64,000 bases of DNA from Cryptomeria japonica (lineage: Eukaryota > Streptophyta > Pinopsida > Cupressales > Cupressaceae): the NCBI RefSeq assembly GCF_030272615.1, contig NC_081415.1, positions 416,420,757 through 416,484,756 on the forward strand. The letters run 5' to 3'. Every line of letters starts with the position of its first letter. Positions within the stretch are counted from its first letter, which is position 1. Under the pieces are notes generated by a model that saw only the letters and a list, made by a program, of their open reading frames with translations, was not told where the DNA came from and ran no database searches. Below, piece by piece: positions 1-10,760 of the stretch. The position numbers and the translations under genes were made by a program.

Positions 1-665
1 GTAGTACTAATAGCCATACACATGCTTGTGTGATAGGCCCATGATGCGTAGTTCAATTGAGTTTGCCAATCCTTACCATGCTTGTTAACCATCTTACACA
101 AGATTTTCTCAATGGTCTTATTTGATATTTCAACTTGACCATTGGATTGGGGATAATAAGGTGTATATAATTAATGTTGGATATGAAATTTCTCAAAAAA
201 ATGCTTCACCTTTTTTTTCTTAAATGAAGTACTATTATAAAAAAAAGGGTAGAAGGCAACCTATAATGATAAATTATGTTGTCTAGGAGAAAATCACAAT
301 CTACTTTAGTTGTGGTAGATCTCAACATAATGGCTTTGACCCAATTCATAAAGTAATCTAATAGTTGTTATGATAAAGGTATGTCCTTTAAAAGAAGGGG
401 GAGATATCTTCTTGATAATATCAAGCCCCCAAGTTTGAAACAACTAAGGAGAAGCTTAAGTTTGGAGTTCTTATGTAGGAGCTCGAATGAGATTGCTATG
501 TTGTTGACATTGAGGACACTTATTAACAAGCAAAAGAATCTTGTTCCCTCATTTGCCAATAGTATCCCACATGAATCAATTTATGAACTAGAGATTCACT
601 ACCAAAATCTCAACACCCAAAGCTTGAATGAGCTTCTTGAAGGGCGAGAGATATATTGGCTTTAG
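1..665 (-). pseudogene. Ty3/gypsy integrase relic
   Basis: Read on the minus strand, this stretch gives broken pieces of a Ty3/gypsy integrase in the right order. Near 500-530 it reads CPQCQQ, the second half of the HHCC zinc site. Near 430 it reads TWGLDII, which carries the first catalytic Asp. Near 60-170 it reads YPQSNGQVE, the 'HP..NGQ.E' block with the catalytic Glu, then WAYHTS. Several stops and frame changes separate them, so no protein can be made. The window edge cuts the element. The protease lies immediately upstream on the same strand, so the RT and RNase H that should lie between are missing. Orientation and family follow from the motifs; the exact clade was not resolved. Confidence 0.75.
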
Positions 666-699
666 TAAGAAATCAAAGAAGAAGATCATAGTAAGACCT

Positions 700-947
700 A
701 CACCAAATAATATTAGATACATATACACCAAGGTTGGAATTGTAATTGGTCCAATATTTAAAGGAAAAATAGCAATGCCCAAAGTAGTTTTATCGGTATC
801 ACAAATAAACATAGAGGATGCAACAAGAAAGTTTTGATCCACTTTTATTTTAGGTAATGAGTCCATATTGCAAACATTAAAGGTTGAAGCAATATCAATG
901 ATAGTCCGTCTAATACTAACACCATTAACATAAACAATTATCATCAA
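700..947 (-). pseudogene. Ty3/gypsy aspartic protease relic
   Basis: A minus-strand open frame starts at 947 and contains VYVNGVSIRRTIIDIAS, then FNVC. This matches the retropepsin active-site block of Tat/Ogre-type Gypsy elements, where D-T/S-G-A-S is expected; here it reads D-I-A-S, so the catalytic glycine is lost. Later it reads TLGIAIFPLNIGPITIPT, matching the conserved 'TiG...lPi.iGP.t.pt' strand of the same domain. The role would have been cleavage of the Gag-Pol polyprotein. With the catalytic motif altered and the downstream RT absent, it is a fossil. The frame itself continues to 588 but loses similarity to the family. Confidence 0.7.
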
Positions 948-1009
948 TGGATTTGCTAGATTTATTACTTTTTAAGGTGGGAGTTCATGCAAATAGAACA
1001 TAATATTTG

Positions 1010-1690
1010 ACGTATCTACATGAATACTATACATCAACACATTCACATCCACATGCCTAGTTGAGAAATGTATCAAAATATTTTAAAGAGCTTCATAAAG
1101 CATACAATTATAAACTAAAGCAACCTGAAACAAATCCCATAGTGATCTATTAGTAGGAGTAACATGAAGTTTCTCAATAAGATTATAGTCACTTGGTTAC
1201 TTTACTACGGTCTTAGGTGCTTGAGGAAGGTCTGGTTGAGAAGGTGGTAAATAATCATTAATCTAATCAATATTTTGTTTATTCCTTCTCAATTTATATG
1301 TACGAGCAACAACATTGTAGGAAGCATTTTTAGATTGAGTAAATATCATGAACAAATCTAGAGAGTTACTTTCAAAAGACCTGCCACAAATAGACTTAAC
1401 TTTATTTGGAGAAGGACTAGTTGTAGACATGTAAGCAACTAGTCTCTTAAGCCTTTTAAAGGCAGTAGAGACAACAATAATGTTCATAGACTTCTCATCC
1501 TTCACAGGAGAAGAATCTAGACATGGATCAAGTTTTGTAGACATAATCAGAAGGAGATGCCCCTGAGAAAAAATCCAGGGCATCATCCAACATATCAAAG
1601 TCATCCTTTGAGAACACATTATCGAATGCATCAAATCCTTGAAGCAAGAGATTCAACATAAGGCATTCACATCAAGTTTACCAAAAATGT
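1010..1690 (-). pseudogene. Gypsy gag C-terminus / gag-protease linker relic
   Basis: Upstream of the protease on the minus strand, around 1130-1205, one frame reads SDYNLIEKLHVTPTNRSLWD. This resembles the 'Y.LiEqL..TpA.iSlw.LL' block that precedes the protease in Tat/Ogre-like Gypsy polyproteins. A 123-residue open frame at 1263-1634 lies upstream of it and probably represents the variable linker; it has no catalytic motif. Stops (for example just after 1263) show it is dead. The main part of gag is not seen, so it was either deleted or replaced by the LTR sequence immediately to the right. Confidence 0.5.
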
Positions 1691-2809
1691 AGAGGAGATT
1701 TGCTACCATCAAGATGAAAAGATCTCGAGGAGTAAATTGCCCTTCACTGCCTCACTTAACTAGTGCTTTGGTGACCTGAGAAGATTAATCACAAAAGAGG
1801 AAATTTAACTACACTAAAATATACCTATAAAATGAAAATGTTAAATAACAAAAATATACAAGATGATATTAGTATTATGATTATAAAAATAGAAAGCTCG
1901 TGAAATGCAGATTTTACCAATGACCTGTTGAAGCCTCGAGCTCTGACACTAGTGCATCGCGAGGATGTTTGCATGCCATGCTATTGTCTCTACAACCATA
2001 GAGTAGAAAAGTGACAAAAATAACTCCACGTTCCTCAAACCTGTTTGCCAACTACACAGGCTCCAAATAGAGAAAAATGTTGGGGCTATATAGGAGTTTG
2101 CATCAATCAAACCCCCATATCAAATTTTCCACCTCCACAGACAACTAGATAGATATATTGGACAAAATATAAATAGATTTCATAATAGAAACAAATCCTT
2201 CTTAATGGATGAAATCCTCGATTTCTAAAGATTAAATGTAAATAGATAATAAATGCATTTAGGGATTAATAAGATGATATTGTATTGCAATATAATAGAT
2301 ACAAAACATAAGAGAGATAGGAGAGTGTTACATAGCAAGACCTCTCTCTTGAGGTGATAATGCGATTTCCAACAAGTGAAGACTTGGCTACTATGAGATT
2401 GTATGTAGATTTCGACAGATTTTCGTTACATGTGTGAGAGTAAGAGATCCAAAGAGTGCAAATGTTGCAAAATGAATGAGTTAGATGGGTTTTGTTGCTA
2501 AGATTAGGCACAGGTAACCATTTTGCATGCATTAAAGTGAAGGGACATGTGTCAAAAGAGGTCTAATGCAAAATATACCCTTTTAATTTAGAAATATTTT
2601 TGGGATGATAGCGTGCCACAAATATGTTTGTGTTTCATGCTACCATTTAACCAAATCAATCCCAAATTTTAATTAGGGTCTACTAACGCTTCACCTTTGA
2701 AATCGATGATGTCAGAATGATAAAATCTCAATCATGAATTTTGCCACAAATGCACCAAACTCAATGCAAAAGTGCCATAAATGTACCGGGTTCAATTTGT
2801 GACACTACA
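1690..2809 (-). repeat. LTR of the TGTAG...CTACA family (copy 1)
   Basis: On the minus strand this begins at 2809 with TGTAGTGTCACAAATTG, almost the same as the starts of the LTRs at 21,597 (plus) and 63,388 (minus). Inside, the plus strand reads GGCTATATAGG near 2085 followed by a CAAACCCC stretch and CCACCTCCACAGACAAC. The LTR at 61,835-63,388 has the same block order around 62,405. The TATATA there is the likely promoter. The left end is uncertain; a TGTAG at 1688 is a candidate. No target duplication was found. Confidence 0.55.
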
Positions 2810-3401
2810 CATGCATAACAATGAACTTCACACAATTAAAGTTGATCCTAGTCCTTATGATGTTGTTCAATTTAAAGTAGGATGCATATCTTCCTTCCAC
2901 ACTATGATTACTTTTACAATGCAATCTCCTACTGATGATGATTTGTTAAAGAAATATTGGGGTCCATCAAAATTTACACCTTTTGATGGAGAAGATAATG
3001 TCCCCTAATCCAAGTATGAACCTTCCAAGGATCCCTGTATTTCATTCATCCAATCTTCTTCCAAATCCATTCCAATCTCTTCTTCCAAAACATTTATTGA
3101 TGGTGATTGGGGCTCTTTAGACTTTTAAACTAAGAATGAACCCTCTCCTCTAGACATTTCAACTCCTATATTTGATTCTAAACATAGATGTAATGGACAT
3201 GGTCTAGGATGTATGAAACAAAGTGTTGAGGCTCATGAGAAATTTACATCAAACTTTTCCAAAGAAGGTATAGGTTTCAAACCTCCTTTGATGGCATCCC
3301 CTCCCCCATTGTTAAATTCATATATGTCTTCTCCTCTTATATTTTCATCGCAACAAGAGCTTCTTAAAGCCATCTTGATTAGTCTCCCTTTAAAAATTTG
3401 A
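2781..3401 (+). pseudogene. unrecognised coding-like fragment
   Basis: One plus frame stays mostly open for about 620 bases, with stops at 3006 and about 3126. It gives Ser/Pro-rich protein with segments such as KYWGPSKFTPFDGEDNVP and SKHRCNGHGLGCMKQSVEAH. I do not recognise it. It lies among retroelement remains and has no start context, so it is most likely part of a decayed Gag-like or accessory reading frame. It could also be chance. Confidence 0.25.
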
Positions 3402-3561
3402 AGAAAAAATAATAACAAAATCAAGAAAATCCTTTTTTTTTGCAATATCATCAAATCCATGGTTGTTCCACTAATGCATGTCATGACTTAGAGACCAAAA
3501 TTAAACAACTTATTATATTTGGTATCAGTCCCAATACTAGGTGACAATGATTTGAACCCTC

Positions 3562-4556
3562 TGTTGGCAACAACAATGAAGGAAAATTGAGAGGGGGGGT
3601 GAATCAGTTTTCACCAAACTTAAAAAAAATTAACCTCAACTTCAGATTAGATCAAGAACACTAATAACAAAAATAAACACCATATCAACAACGCACATAA
3701 CACGCGGATTTGACATGGAAAATCCGGTTAAGGGAAAAACCATGGTGGGAACCTATCCACAATATGATGATACTTTGTAGTAGTGTGTGTAAATATTACA
3801 ATGGGGAATGCACATGCATTCAGGCATACTGCCTAGAGCTCACTGCTCAAAAACAAGAAGGACTACAAGCTTGAGGAAGACTCACTGTCTTACAAAGATC
3901 AGACAACAATCTAAATTACATGAACTGAAAGAATATCATCTCCAAATGCTTGATCATAGTTCCGGTTAAGCACACTATCTGCTCTGCAACACTCTTCTCT
4001 ACTCTTCTTAACACTTTCGAAAGATCAATTTGCTTGTTCACACATACAACACTCTCAAAGAACGCGGACACACATCTTGCATGCTTATTACTCTTATTTA
4101 TACAAATCATCAACCTTAATTTCAAGGTCGACTTAACTCCAAAGACCTAATTACAAAATTACATCACACGATACATAAATCAATATGCGAACCAATACAA
4201 TGTCGACAAGGACATAACATGGACCAAAATCAAAACCTCAAACACACAACACCATCGAATATCTTGCCAAGATCATCCACAATGCGCAAGAATCATCGAG
4301 TTGGCCAGAAGGTAATATAACACGAAGAATACTACCAGACCAATAAAATCTTCAATAACACGCACAATGATCACTGTGGACCAGCAACACAAATAGAGCA
4401 CGATTGAAAAATCAACAGGCAACATGAATTCCACCGCAACAACTTAGATCATCATCATCTCCCTTACGGAGCTCAAGAACACCAACATAGCTTACTAACA
4501 AACTGAAATATACGCTTGTGAAGTTTCAAATCATGAACCACTCAGACTAAGGACAT
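3562..4556 (+). repeat. Copia-like LTR remnant
   Basis: The segment starts TGTTGGCAACAACAATG and quickly gives GAGAGGGGGGGTGAATCAG. It then has a GGAAAATCCGGTTAAGG block and ACCATGGTGGGAACCTATCC. This order is typical of a widespread seed-plant Copia-type LTR as I remember it; no database was searched. A related 3' end, TTGACATCAATGTCAACA, is found separately at 8886-8903. Here the right end is not clear, and the sequence changes near 4557 to a different repeat that starts TTAGCCCTGAATTTTGG. No target duplication could be assigned. Confidence 0.5.
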
Positions 4557-4754
4557 GTTAGCCCTGAATTTTGGTCCCATTAAAGCTCATCAAGATTTGA
4601 TAAATCTTTTGAAATCAGACTAGCGGGAAAATAAATCCTTCTCAACCCATGCCAAGTGTTGAACACTATATTTGAAAAAAAAAAAATATATATTTCCATA
4701 AGCGTGAAAGACTAAAAGATTTTCGGCCAAGAAATTGTATTGAGCATTTCAAAA

Positions 4755-5285
4755 GGAGTTTCATCGAAAGAGTGCTTTCATCGAAATAGAGCATGACGTG
4801 TAAAGCACTATGCAAAAGGTCTTCGGCGGAATATCACCTTCGATAAATTCAGGAAACTGCTCATCGATACTCCAAGTTTCATCGAAAAGTGAAAACAAAA
4901 AAAGCAATAGGCAAAAAGTGATTTCGAAGAAATATAACTACCGAAGAAACTCATAAAGCATTCATCGAAATGCAAATCTCATCGATAACATAATGTCGAA
5001 CATGAATAGAGGTGTTTTATCGATAGAAGAGGATATCGAAGGAAAGGGACTTTCGATGAACTTGCATGAACTTTCACCGAAGAACAGAACTCATCGAAAT
5101 ATGATTTCGATGAAACTTGCAAATGACTTATCGAAAGAAAGTTTATCGATGAAAAGATGATTTCGATGAGTCTTGAAGATGGCTTCTCGGCATGGGTTAC
5201 TCACCGAAAAGGTAATATCGAGGAGAATGGGCTTTCGATGAAAGATCAAAATGCTCGGCCGAAGACAAGGGTTTCATCGAAAACT
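4755..5285. repeat. TCATCGAAA / TTTCGATGA motif array
   Basis: About 13 copies of TCATCGA or its reverse complement TCGATGA occur in about 520 bases, with variable spacers. The first six (4761-4986) are all TCATCGA. From 5051 onward most are TCGATGA, so the block is quasi-palindromic overall. The rest of the DNA is ordinary AT-rich sequence. The array lies just before a promoter-like LTR remnant, and so probably belongs to the 3' untranslated part of a retroelement. Confidence 0.75.
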
Positions 5286-6100
5286 TGAATTACGATCATT
5301 TTGGTCGAACTGTACTTCCCGCGAAAGAATTAAAGGCCCAAGTGAAGAATGTCACATCTACAATTAAATTTAAACACTTGAGTAGCCATTGTAGACGCAG
5401 AGACATTAACTATGCACAAGTTGCCCATACGATTACAGCTGAACTGATCGAATTTTCAGAGGAGCCAGATTGATGCCAAGAGACTGAAAATTGCGAAGAA
5501 CTTGCGGAATGAGCTTATCAATGTCAAAGATTGGGCTTTGTCAGAAATGGATCGAAGTAAAGACATGGCCCCTACCGTCAACTAGATGATATTCAAATAT
5601 CTGTCGCAAGGAGAAGAATTGAAGAAACAGAGTGCTAAAATCAAAACCTTTAAAGATGATGATTATATTCATCATTTAGGAATTCTTAATCTCTTTTTGC
5701 TTAAGTTTGTTAGAAACGTTTAAACTAATGATTAGCATTTTGAAAAGACGTGTCTTTTCATGAATAGCTTTCGTTCCCATATATATATGAGAATGGTTTT
5801 TGTAATATGATAGAGGACGAAAAATACACAATAAGAAGATGGTGATGTATGATAGCCTGTAAGTTTTACAAACTTCGATGGAATACATGCTATGAACTGT
5901 TGTTTTTCTTTGCGTATGTGCTGTGGATTATTTCACTTTGTTTTGGCAATCGTCTGTGATATTATCTAAAGTGATAAGGTTATTCATATTATTGAAATCA
6001 AATTTGTGCTTCACGTTATAAGGTTGAAACAAAAGTTTTGCTTGCGAATTGTAATTGTTCCTCACATTACTTCATTGATTGGTCCCTTAAAGGTAGGGTT
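5286..6100 (+). repeat. probable LTR remnant with TATA box
   Basis: No gene is seen. A TATA-like run (CCATATATATATGAG, from 5778) is preceded at 5741-5760 by a perfect inverted repeat, TGAAAAGAC-GT-GTCTTTTCA. This is promoter-like architecture, and the motif array just upstream fits an LTR preceded by its element's 3' region. The ends and target duplication were not found, so both the LTR status and the strand are inference. Confidence 0.35.
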
Positions 6101-6599
6101 ACATTCATTCAATCAACATATGATATAAGCATTCAAATTGATCTCAAAAGAAATAATAACCGACAAGTCTATAAAAGGGTGGATTAAAAAACTGTCTCAC
6201 AGGCTCGCATAATAAGTCCTGAAGAAAGTATAATGACTCTGTAGCCCAAACAGCAAGGAAGGCACTGGTCAAACTCAGATTACACTTATCACCATATTCA
6301 TCATATGTTATTTTAAAGCAATAGAAGTAATTAGGAAACATAGATCAAATAGCTTCTACAACAACAATCTTGGACTCATCTGCTATATCTCCATTCTAAG
6401 AACCTATGCCATTCTGCAGCTGGGAGATATCAGATTAAGAAACTAAATCTGCTATAAAAAGCATTAGTTAAAGGAACAACTAGTGAGTAGGTATACCCGC
6501 CTAGGTCCTGCAGAGCCTAAAGAGAGAGAGTTAGTAACCAAATAGGTTCACTCTATAAGTTGGCCAAGTCAATTGGAAGGTTTGATCATAGGAGTTGGC

Positions 6600-7065
6600 A
6601 TTTCCTTAGAATCTATCCAATCTGTTGATTTGAGACCCAACACCAAGGCGGGTCCCAAATCCTATGATTCGACTAGACGTACTTGACTTTTCGAGGGTGT
6701 CCCTCGGGAGATAAATCTACACTTAGTAGAATGTGTTTTGTGTTCTGAATGAGTCCCGAGTCATATAGTAGAAAATCGAATAATCATCCTTCACTGGGTC
6801 CCGCTATGTCGATTGGGCAAGCTCTGTGTTTTGCAGTTGTGGGTGTGGGACCACTCGGGACTCAGTGGGAATGTCTTTTCCACTTTGGTGAGTCTCGAGT
6901 AGATGAGAGGACGTGAGATGTGTGGTGTCTGAGTTAGCAACTTGATACTCGGTAAGGTGCCCTGATTAATCTCACTGAGCCCCCGAGTATAAGGAGGAGG
7001 TCAACCACGTATAAAGAGGAATATAAGTTGTCAACTCGACACTCAAAAAGATGCCAAATTTGACT
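6600..7065. repeat. ACTCGGGACTC / GAGTCCCGAGT motif array
   Basis: A GC-richer block with repeated forms of the same quasi-palindrome: GAGTCCCGAGT near 6750, ACTCGGGACTCAG near 6853, GAGTCTCGAGT near 6892, ACTCGG near 6952, GAGCCCCCGAGT near 6977, and degenerate forms to 7060. It has no open frame of note. It resembles the other motif arrays in the window but uses a different motif. Confidence 0.6.
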
Positions 7066-8585
7066 TTAGCGAGCCCCAAGTTCATGAATATGATGTGCAA
7101 GAATATGAAAAGAATACTAAGGAGATGACATGTGTCATTCTCAAGTGCCAAGGAAGGTTATATGAATAGTTGTAGGCGATAATTAATTCAATAACAGAGA
7201 CCAAAGTTGGCATGAGTGAAGTAGAAGCGCACTGCATTCTTGGGTGTGAAATGCGTGATCAAGAAGCATGAAGATCACAACACAATCGTCCGTTCATGAT
7301 GAATCTCAGATGGATAAGTCTTAGTTGTTCACAGATAATGGGAAAGGGAGATCAATGTGACAACGATTGAATATTTGCATGGATAAATATGGCAGTGATC
7401 TTTGAAAGGAAAAATGATGACTAAATTGGCGGTGGAGATAAAATAGGGACAGTTTTAAAAGTATAAAGCAAGAAAAATAGCATGCATGAGTAATTACATG
7501 AGAATGAGCTATTTTAAATATCCCAAATCCTTATAAAAGAGGCATTGAACTGCAACTCAAGCAATTAGTTGTCACAATAATCCTACATGTTATCATGAAG
7601 ATGGTTGTAGAAGAAGAATTCTCATTTGCAAGGCAATATTGCGCGTTCATGAGTTTTAAATTTTATGACATAGGATGGAGAACATTGAGACTAATTGTTT
7701 TACAATTAAGGGGGTTCTTAATTTTTTCATTTCTTTGGGCATTTTAGAATAGGGTTGTGTATAATCTATCACTGGAGAAAAATTCCTGAGTGAATGAATG
7801 TATTAATTTTTAATAATTTCAATTAGTATATGAGCAGATTGTTAAATTATTGCAAAACTATCTCCATTTGTATTTTCCAGATTTCATATGAATCAAAATG
7901 TTAAGGATGTTTTGATTTTTCTTGATTTAATTTTATGTCAATGTGTGACTGGGTATATGGGTTTCCTTCAAGGAAGGAACTAAAGTCTATATGCAGATCA
8001 CTATGAACTTAGGAAATAGTTTATGGATTAACAAGAATGGTTTATGTAATAACAGAAGGAGCTACATTAATGTAAGGCATTGATGTTTGAAAAGCCCACT
8101 AATTTGAAGCTAGTTACTATTAGGATTTACATTTGTGACCTAAGAATTGATTCTGTGCCTTGGATAAACATTGGCCTGTTATGGAACAAGATTTGTTTCA
8201 GAAATGTTTCTTTAATCAATCTTCCCTCTAACCCTTTCCCTTTCTCTTAAGTTTTCTATTATGTGTGTTCTCATATATTATCAGAGGCAGAGCAAATGGG
8301 ATTTAGCTCGAATCTAAAGCAATGTGTGTAATGTCCTTATGCATTTGAGAACACTCCAACTTTCATAGGCCTGTAGGTAGAGATATCACAAGTTTGTTAT
8401 CTATGTAGGCCCAAAATAGGAACACCCTCTTGAGCATGATGGAGCTCAAAGTGAAGAGGGTTGTAAGAGCCTCGTTATTATTGGAATTACCTGTCCTTAG
8501 TTTGTTTATAGTTTAGAGACCACATTGAAGGTTTTATCCCTAACTCAAGATGTGATGAAATTCTTAGGACTGAGGTTTGCAGGAA
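7066..8585. other. no gene seen; promoter-like LTR remnant
   Basis: No convincing coding frame was found. TATAAAAG at 7532-7539, preceded by an array-bearing block (6600-7065), suggests the plus-strand promoter of another decayed LTR. No second copy or target duplication was recognised. The rest is AT-rich anonymous sequence. Confidence 0.35.
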
Positions 8586-8589
8586 AAAT

Positions 8590-8903
8590 CACCAACATGA
8601 CACATATGAACGTCCTAGACACTCTCCAAAATCCGCTCACATAATGAATCAATTTCAGAGCAATACAAACCAGAAATCATAACTCTGCAACATAGAACCA
8701 ACAAAAAAACCAGTCATCACACTGAACCACATAACTTTATCAAATCACCTTCTGGAGCACTAAAACTCATGCTGAATCAACTGAAGATCCTACTCTCCGA
8801 ATCCTTAAATCCGCATTGGCATAAATGCAATATACCAACCAAATCAACTCTCTGCAACACCGAAGCACAAGAACACGTGAATATGTTGACATCAATGTCA
8901 ACA
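8590..8903 (+). repeat. 3' end of a Copia-like LTR
   Basis: The segment ends TTGACATCAATGTCAACA, a self-complementary end remembered as typical of the Copia-like LTR family whose 5' end is seen at 3562. The preceding sequence has the same CAACA/ACC-rich texture as 4200-4550. The 5' part is missing here. Identity of the two pieces as one family is inference. Confidence 0.4.
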
Positions 8904-9139
8904 ACACATTCCAACAACTCTTATATCCAACACCTTCATCTTATCCCTTCTCAATAACATTTAAGTTCCTATTATGTTTCTCCTTGCTATGTGACATTGA
9001 TAACTTACATACTAGGGGTTCATTGTCATTCACAGTGGTACAATTTCAGGTGCAATAGTACTTGGGTAGCAACATAATAGTTTATTCTTATCTCTATGGT
9101 GGGGGGTGCAAGAATAGTTTTAAATCATTCCCACTTCCT

Positions 9140-9425
9140 AAGGATCCACCTTCCCTTCATTGAATTTTATCTTTAATAACTTGATATCCTTTCTTGCATA
9201 GAATTGTTTGTCCTTCATTTGGATGTTATCCTTGTTTGGACACATGTGGTCCTTGATTAGTACTTCTTCCTTGCTTGAAATTATATATCTTTCATAAATG
9301 ATCTCTCCCTATCAATAGAAAGTGTGCAACGCTTCGCTAAGAATCCCCTTTCCTAAGAAATAGGGAAGGTGTGTATTCTCGGTCTCCTTTCTCTTATAGC
9401 TGAAGTTGTTACCTTTGTTAAGGAT
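9140..9425. repeat. TATCCTTnnTTGnnT array, left half
   Basis: A loose array built from GGATATCCTTTCTTG-like words (TATCCTT, TCCTTGCTTGG, TCCTTCATTTGG) fills this block. The same texture resumes at 20,553-20,790 on the other side of the Athila-like element. Together with the CCCCT duplication, this shows a single block cut in two by the insertion. Confidence 0.55.
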
Positions 9426-9430
9426 CCCCT
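9426..9430. repeat. target-site duplication CCCCT (left)
   Basis: CCCCT directly precedes the left LTR and is repeated exactly at 20,548-20,552 after the right LTR. Five bases is the usual length for Ty3/gypsy integration. Confidence 0.95.
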
Positions 9431-10656
9431 TGATGAGCCTAAACAATGGCTCTATTTTGATAGAATTTTTCTATAATACTCCTGCCTAGGTCTTGTGATT
9501 AGATGACATTTGGATCATGATACTCTCCTAGTTGATACCTTTTAAGTGTTTTTGAAACTGATTTGACTTATACTCGAGGATGTCATATAATGGTTTTAAA
9601 TGATTTATCTATGCAAATATCTAAAATCAATTTTAAGTATGGTTTACATTATATCATGTTAGCATTAGTATATACACGTGTTTGTTGTGCACATTAATAT
9701 CATGATGCAGGGTCGACAAAGGAGAAGTAAAGACTAAGTGGTGGTTTGAAGAAGCACCAAGTATATAGCCGCAATGCAGACCCAGTTAGAGGAAAGCAGT
9801 AATGATCGAAGCCACTTGATGGGTTCTTCAACAAAATGATTTATGAAACATTTATAACTATTCTTAGTGGAGCTTAGATCCAGGAAGCAAGTCATGCTAT
9901 ATTTTCTCAGCTGCAGGACATATGTTGTTTTGTTTTCCTACACCGACTTCTTCTTTTTCTTTTGTTAATAAATCATGTTCACCTATTCTGTAGGAATGTG
10001 GTCGATCATTTAGGAGTCCGTTATAAGTTTTCTTATAAATAAGGGGATCTCTCTCTCCTCTCGGGGATAGTAGAGAACGGCCATAATATTTGTAATACAC
10101 AATCTTTTGGTATTTTATGTATTTTTCACAGTCAAGATGAAATAAAGAGATCAATGTGATTTTGAACGCTTAACAATTGTAATTTGAAAGTTCTGGAGAT
10201 ACTCACTCAAGGAGGCCCACTTGGTGAGTAATCCTTTTTGTGTTCCATTTAGTTTTCATTCTTCAGTAATAGTTGTTTCATCAATCGTCTGTTCCTACAG
10301 CCACTGGAAACAGTTCCTGTGTCTGTTCCTACAGCCACACTAGCAGAGTAGTTCTTGTTGCTTGCCAGAACTTTATCATTTAACAGTAGTTGTTTAAAGT
10401 AATTTCTAGTTGTGAGATTAAGTATTAGTTCATTGAGATTTTGTGTGCTTACTTTAAATGAATTTCCTTTCCTGCAACAATATAGAATGGTTGTGATATG
10501 AACTTGGTGCACATACAGTGTTGGCCCATTTTAAGTTTACGTCCCCGGTTGATAAGTAAATGAGCCTTTGCTATAGGAAAGTTAGCTATTCAAGGATATT
10601 CAATCTCTTAATTATGTTTTATTACCTACTTGCCATTCCAGTTGTAAGGACCAACA
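9431..10656 (+). repeat. 5' LTR of the Athila-like element
   Basis: 1226 bases from TGATGAGCCT to AAGGACCAACA. It carries a TATA box (TATAAATA, 10034-10041) and a polyadenylation signal (AATAAA, 10141-10146). The right LTR has both at matching places. It has about 17 bases (CTCTCTC-rich, near 10050-10067) that the right LTR lacks. Confidence 0.95.
10034..10041 (+). promoter_or_regulatory. TATA box in the 5' LTR
   Basis: TATAAATA followed by AGGGGAT. AATAAA lies about 105 bases downstream. This would set transcription start inside the LTR, with a short R region between the two signals. Confidence 0.7.
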
Positions 10657-10660
10657 TTTT

Positions 10661-10677
10661 TGGCGTCGTTGTCGAGG
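10661..10677 (+). promoter_or_regulatory. primer binding site, tRNA-Asp type
   Basis: TGGCGTCGTTGTCGAGG begins four bases after the 5' LTR. The 3' end of plant tRNA-Asp(GTC) would pair with TGGCGCCGTTGCCGGGG. The site differs at three positions, each a C-to-T or G-to-A change at the outer C of a CCG. tRNA-Asp priming is a known trait of Athila elements. The mismatches fit decay by methylation-driven deamination. Confidence 0.85.
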
Positions 10678-10760
10678 ATGGTGCCAAGCTAAGAACCTGT
10701 TGTAACCGTTAGTTTCTAAGTTTTCTTAGTTAGCTATTTGAATTTTCTTCATTAATATGC

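Noticed and set aside
10249-10512. 87-codon minus-strand frame, with a near copy at 20,140-20,403
   Set aside because: Both lie in the two LTRs at the same offset; their similarity reflects LTR identity, not protein conservation, and they run against the element's transcription.
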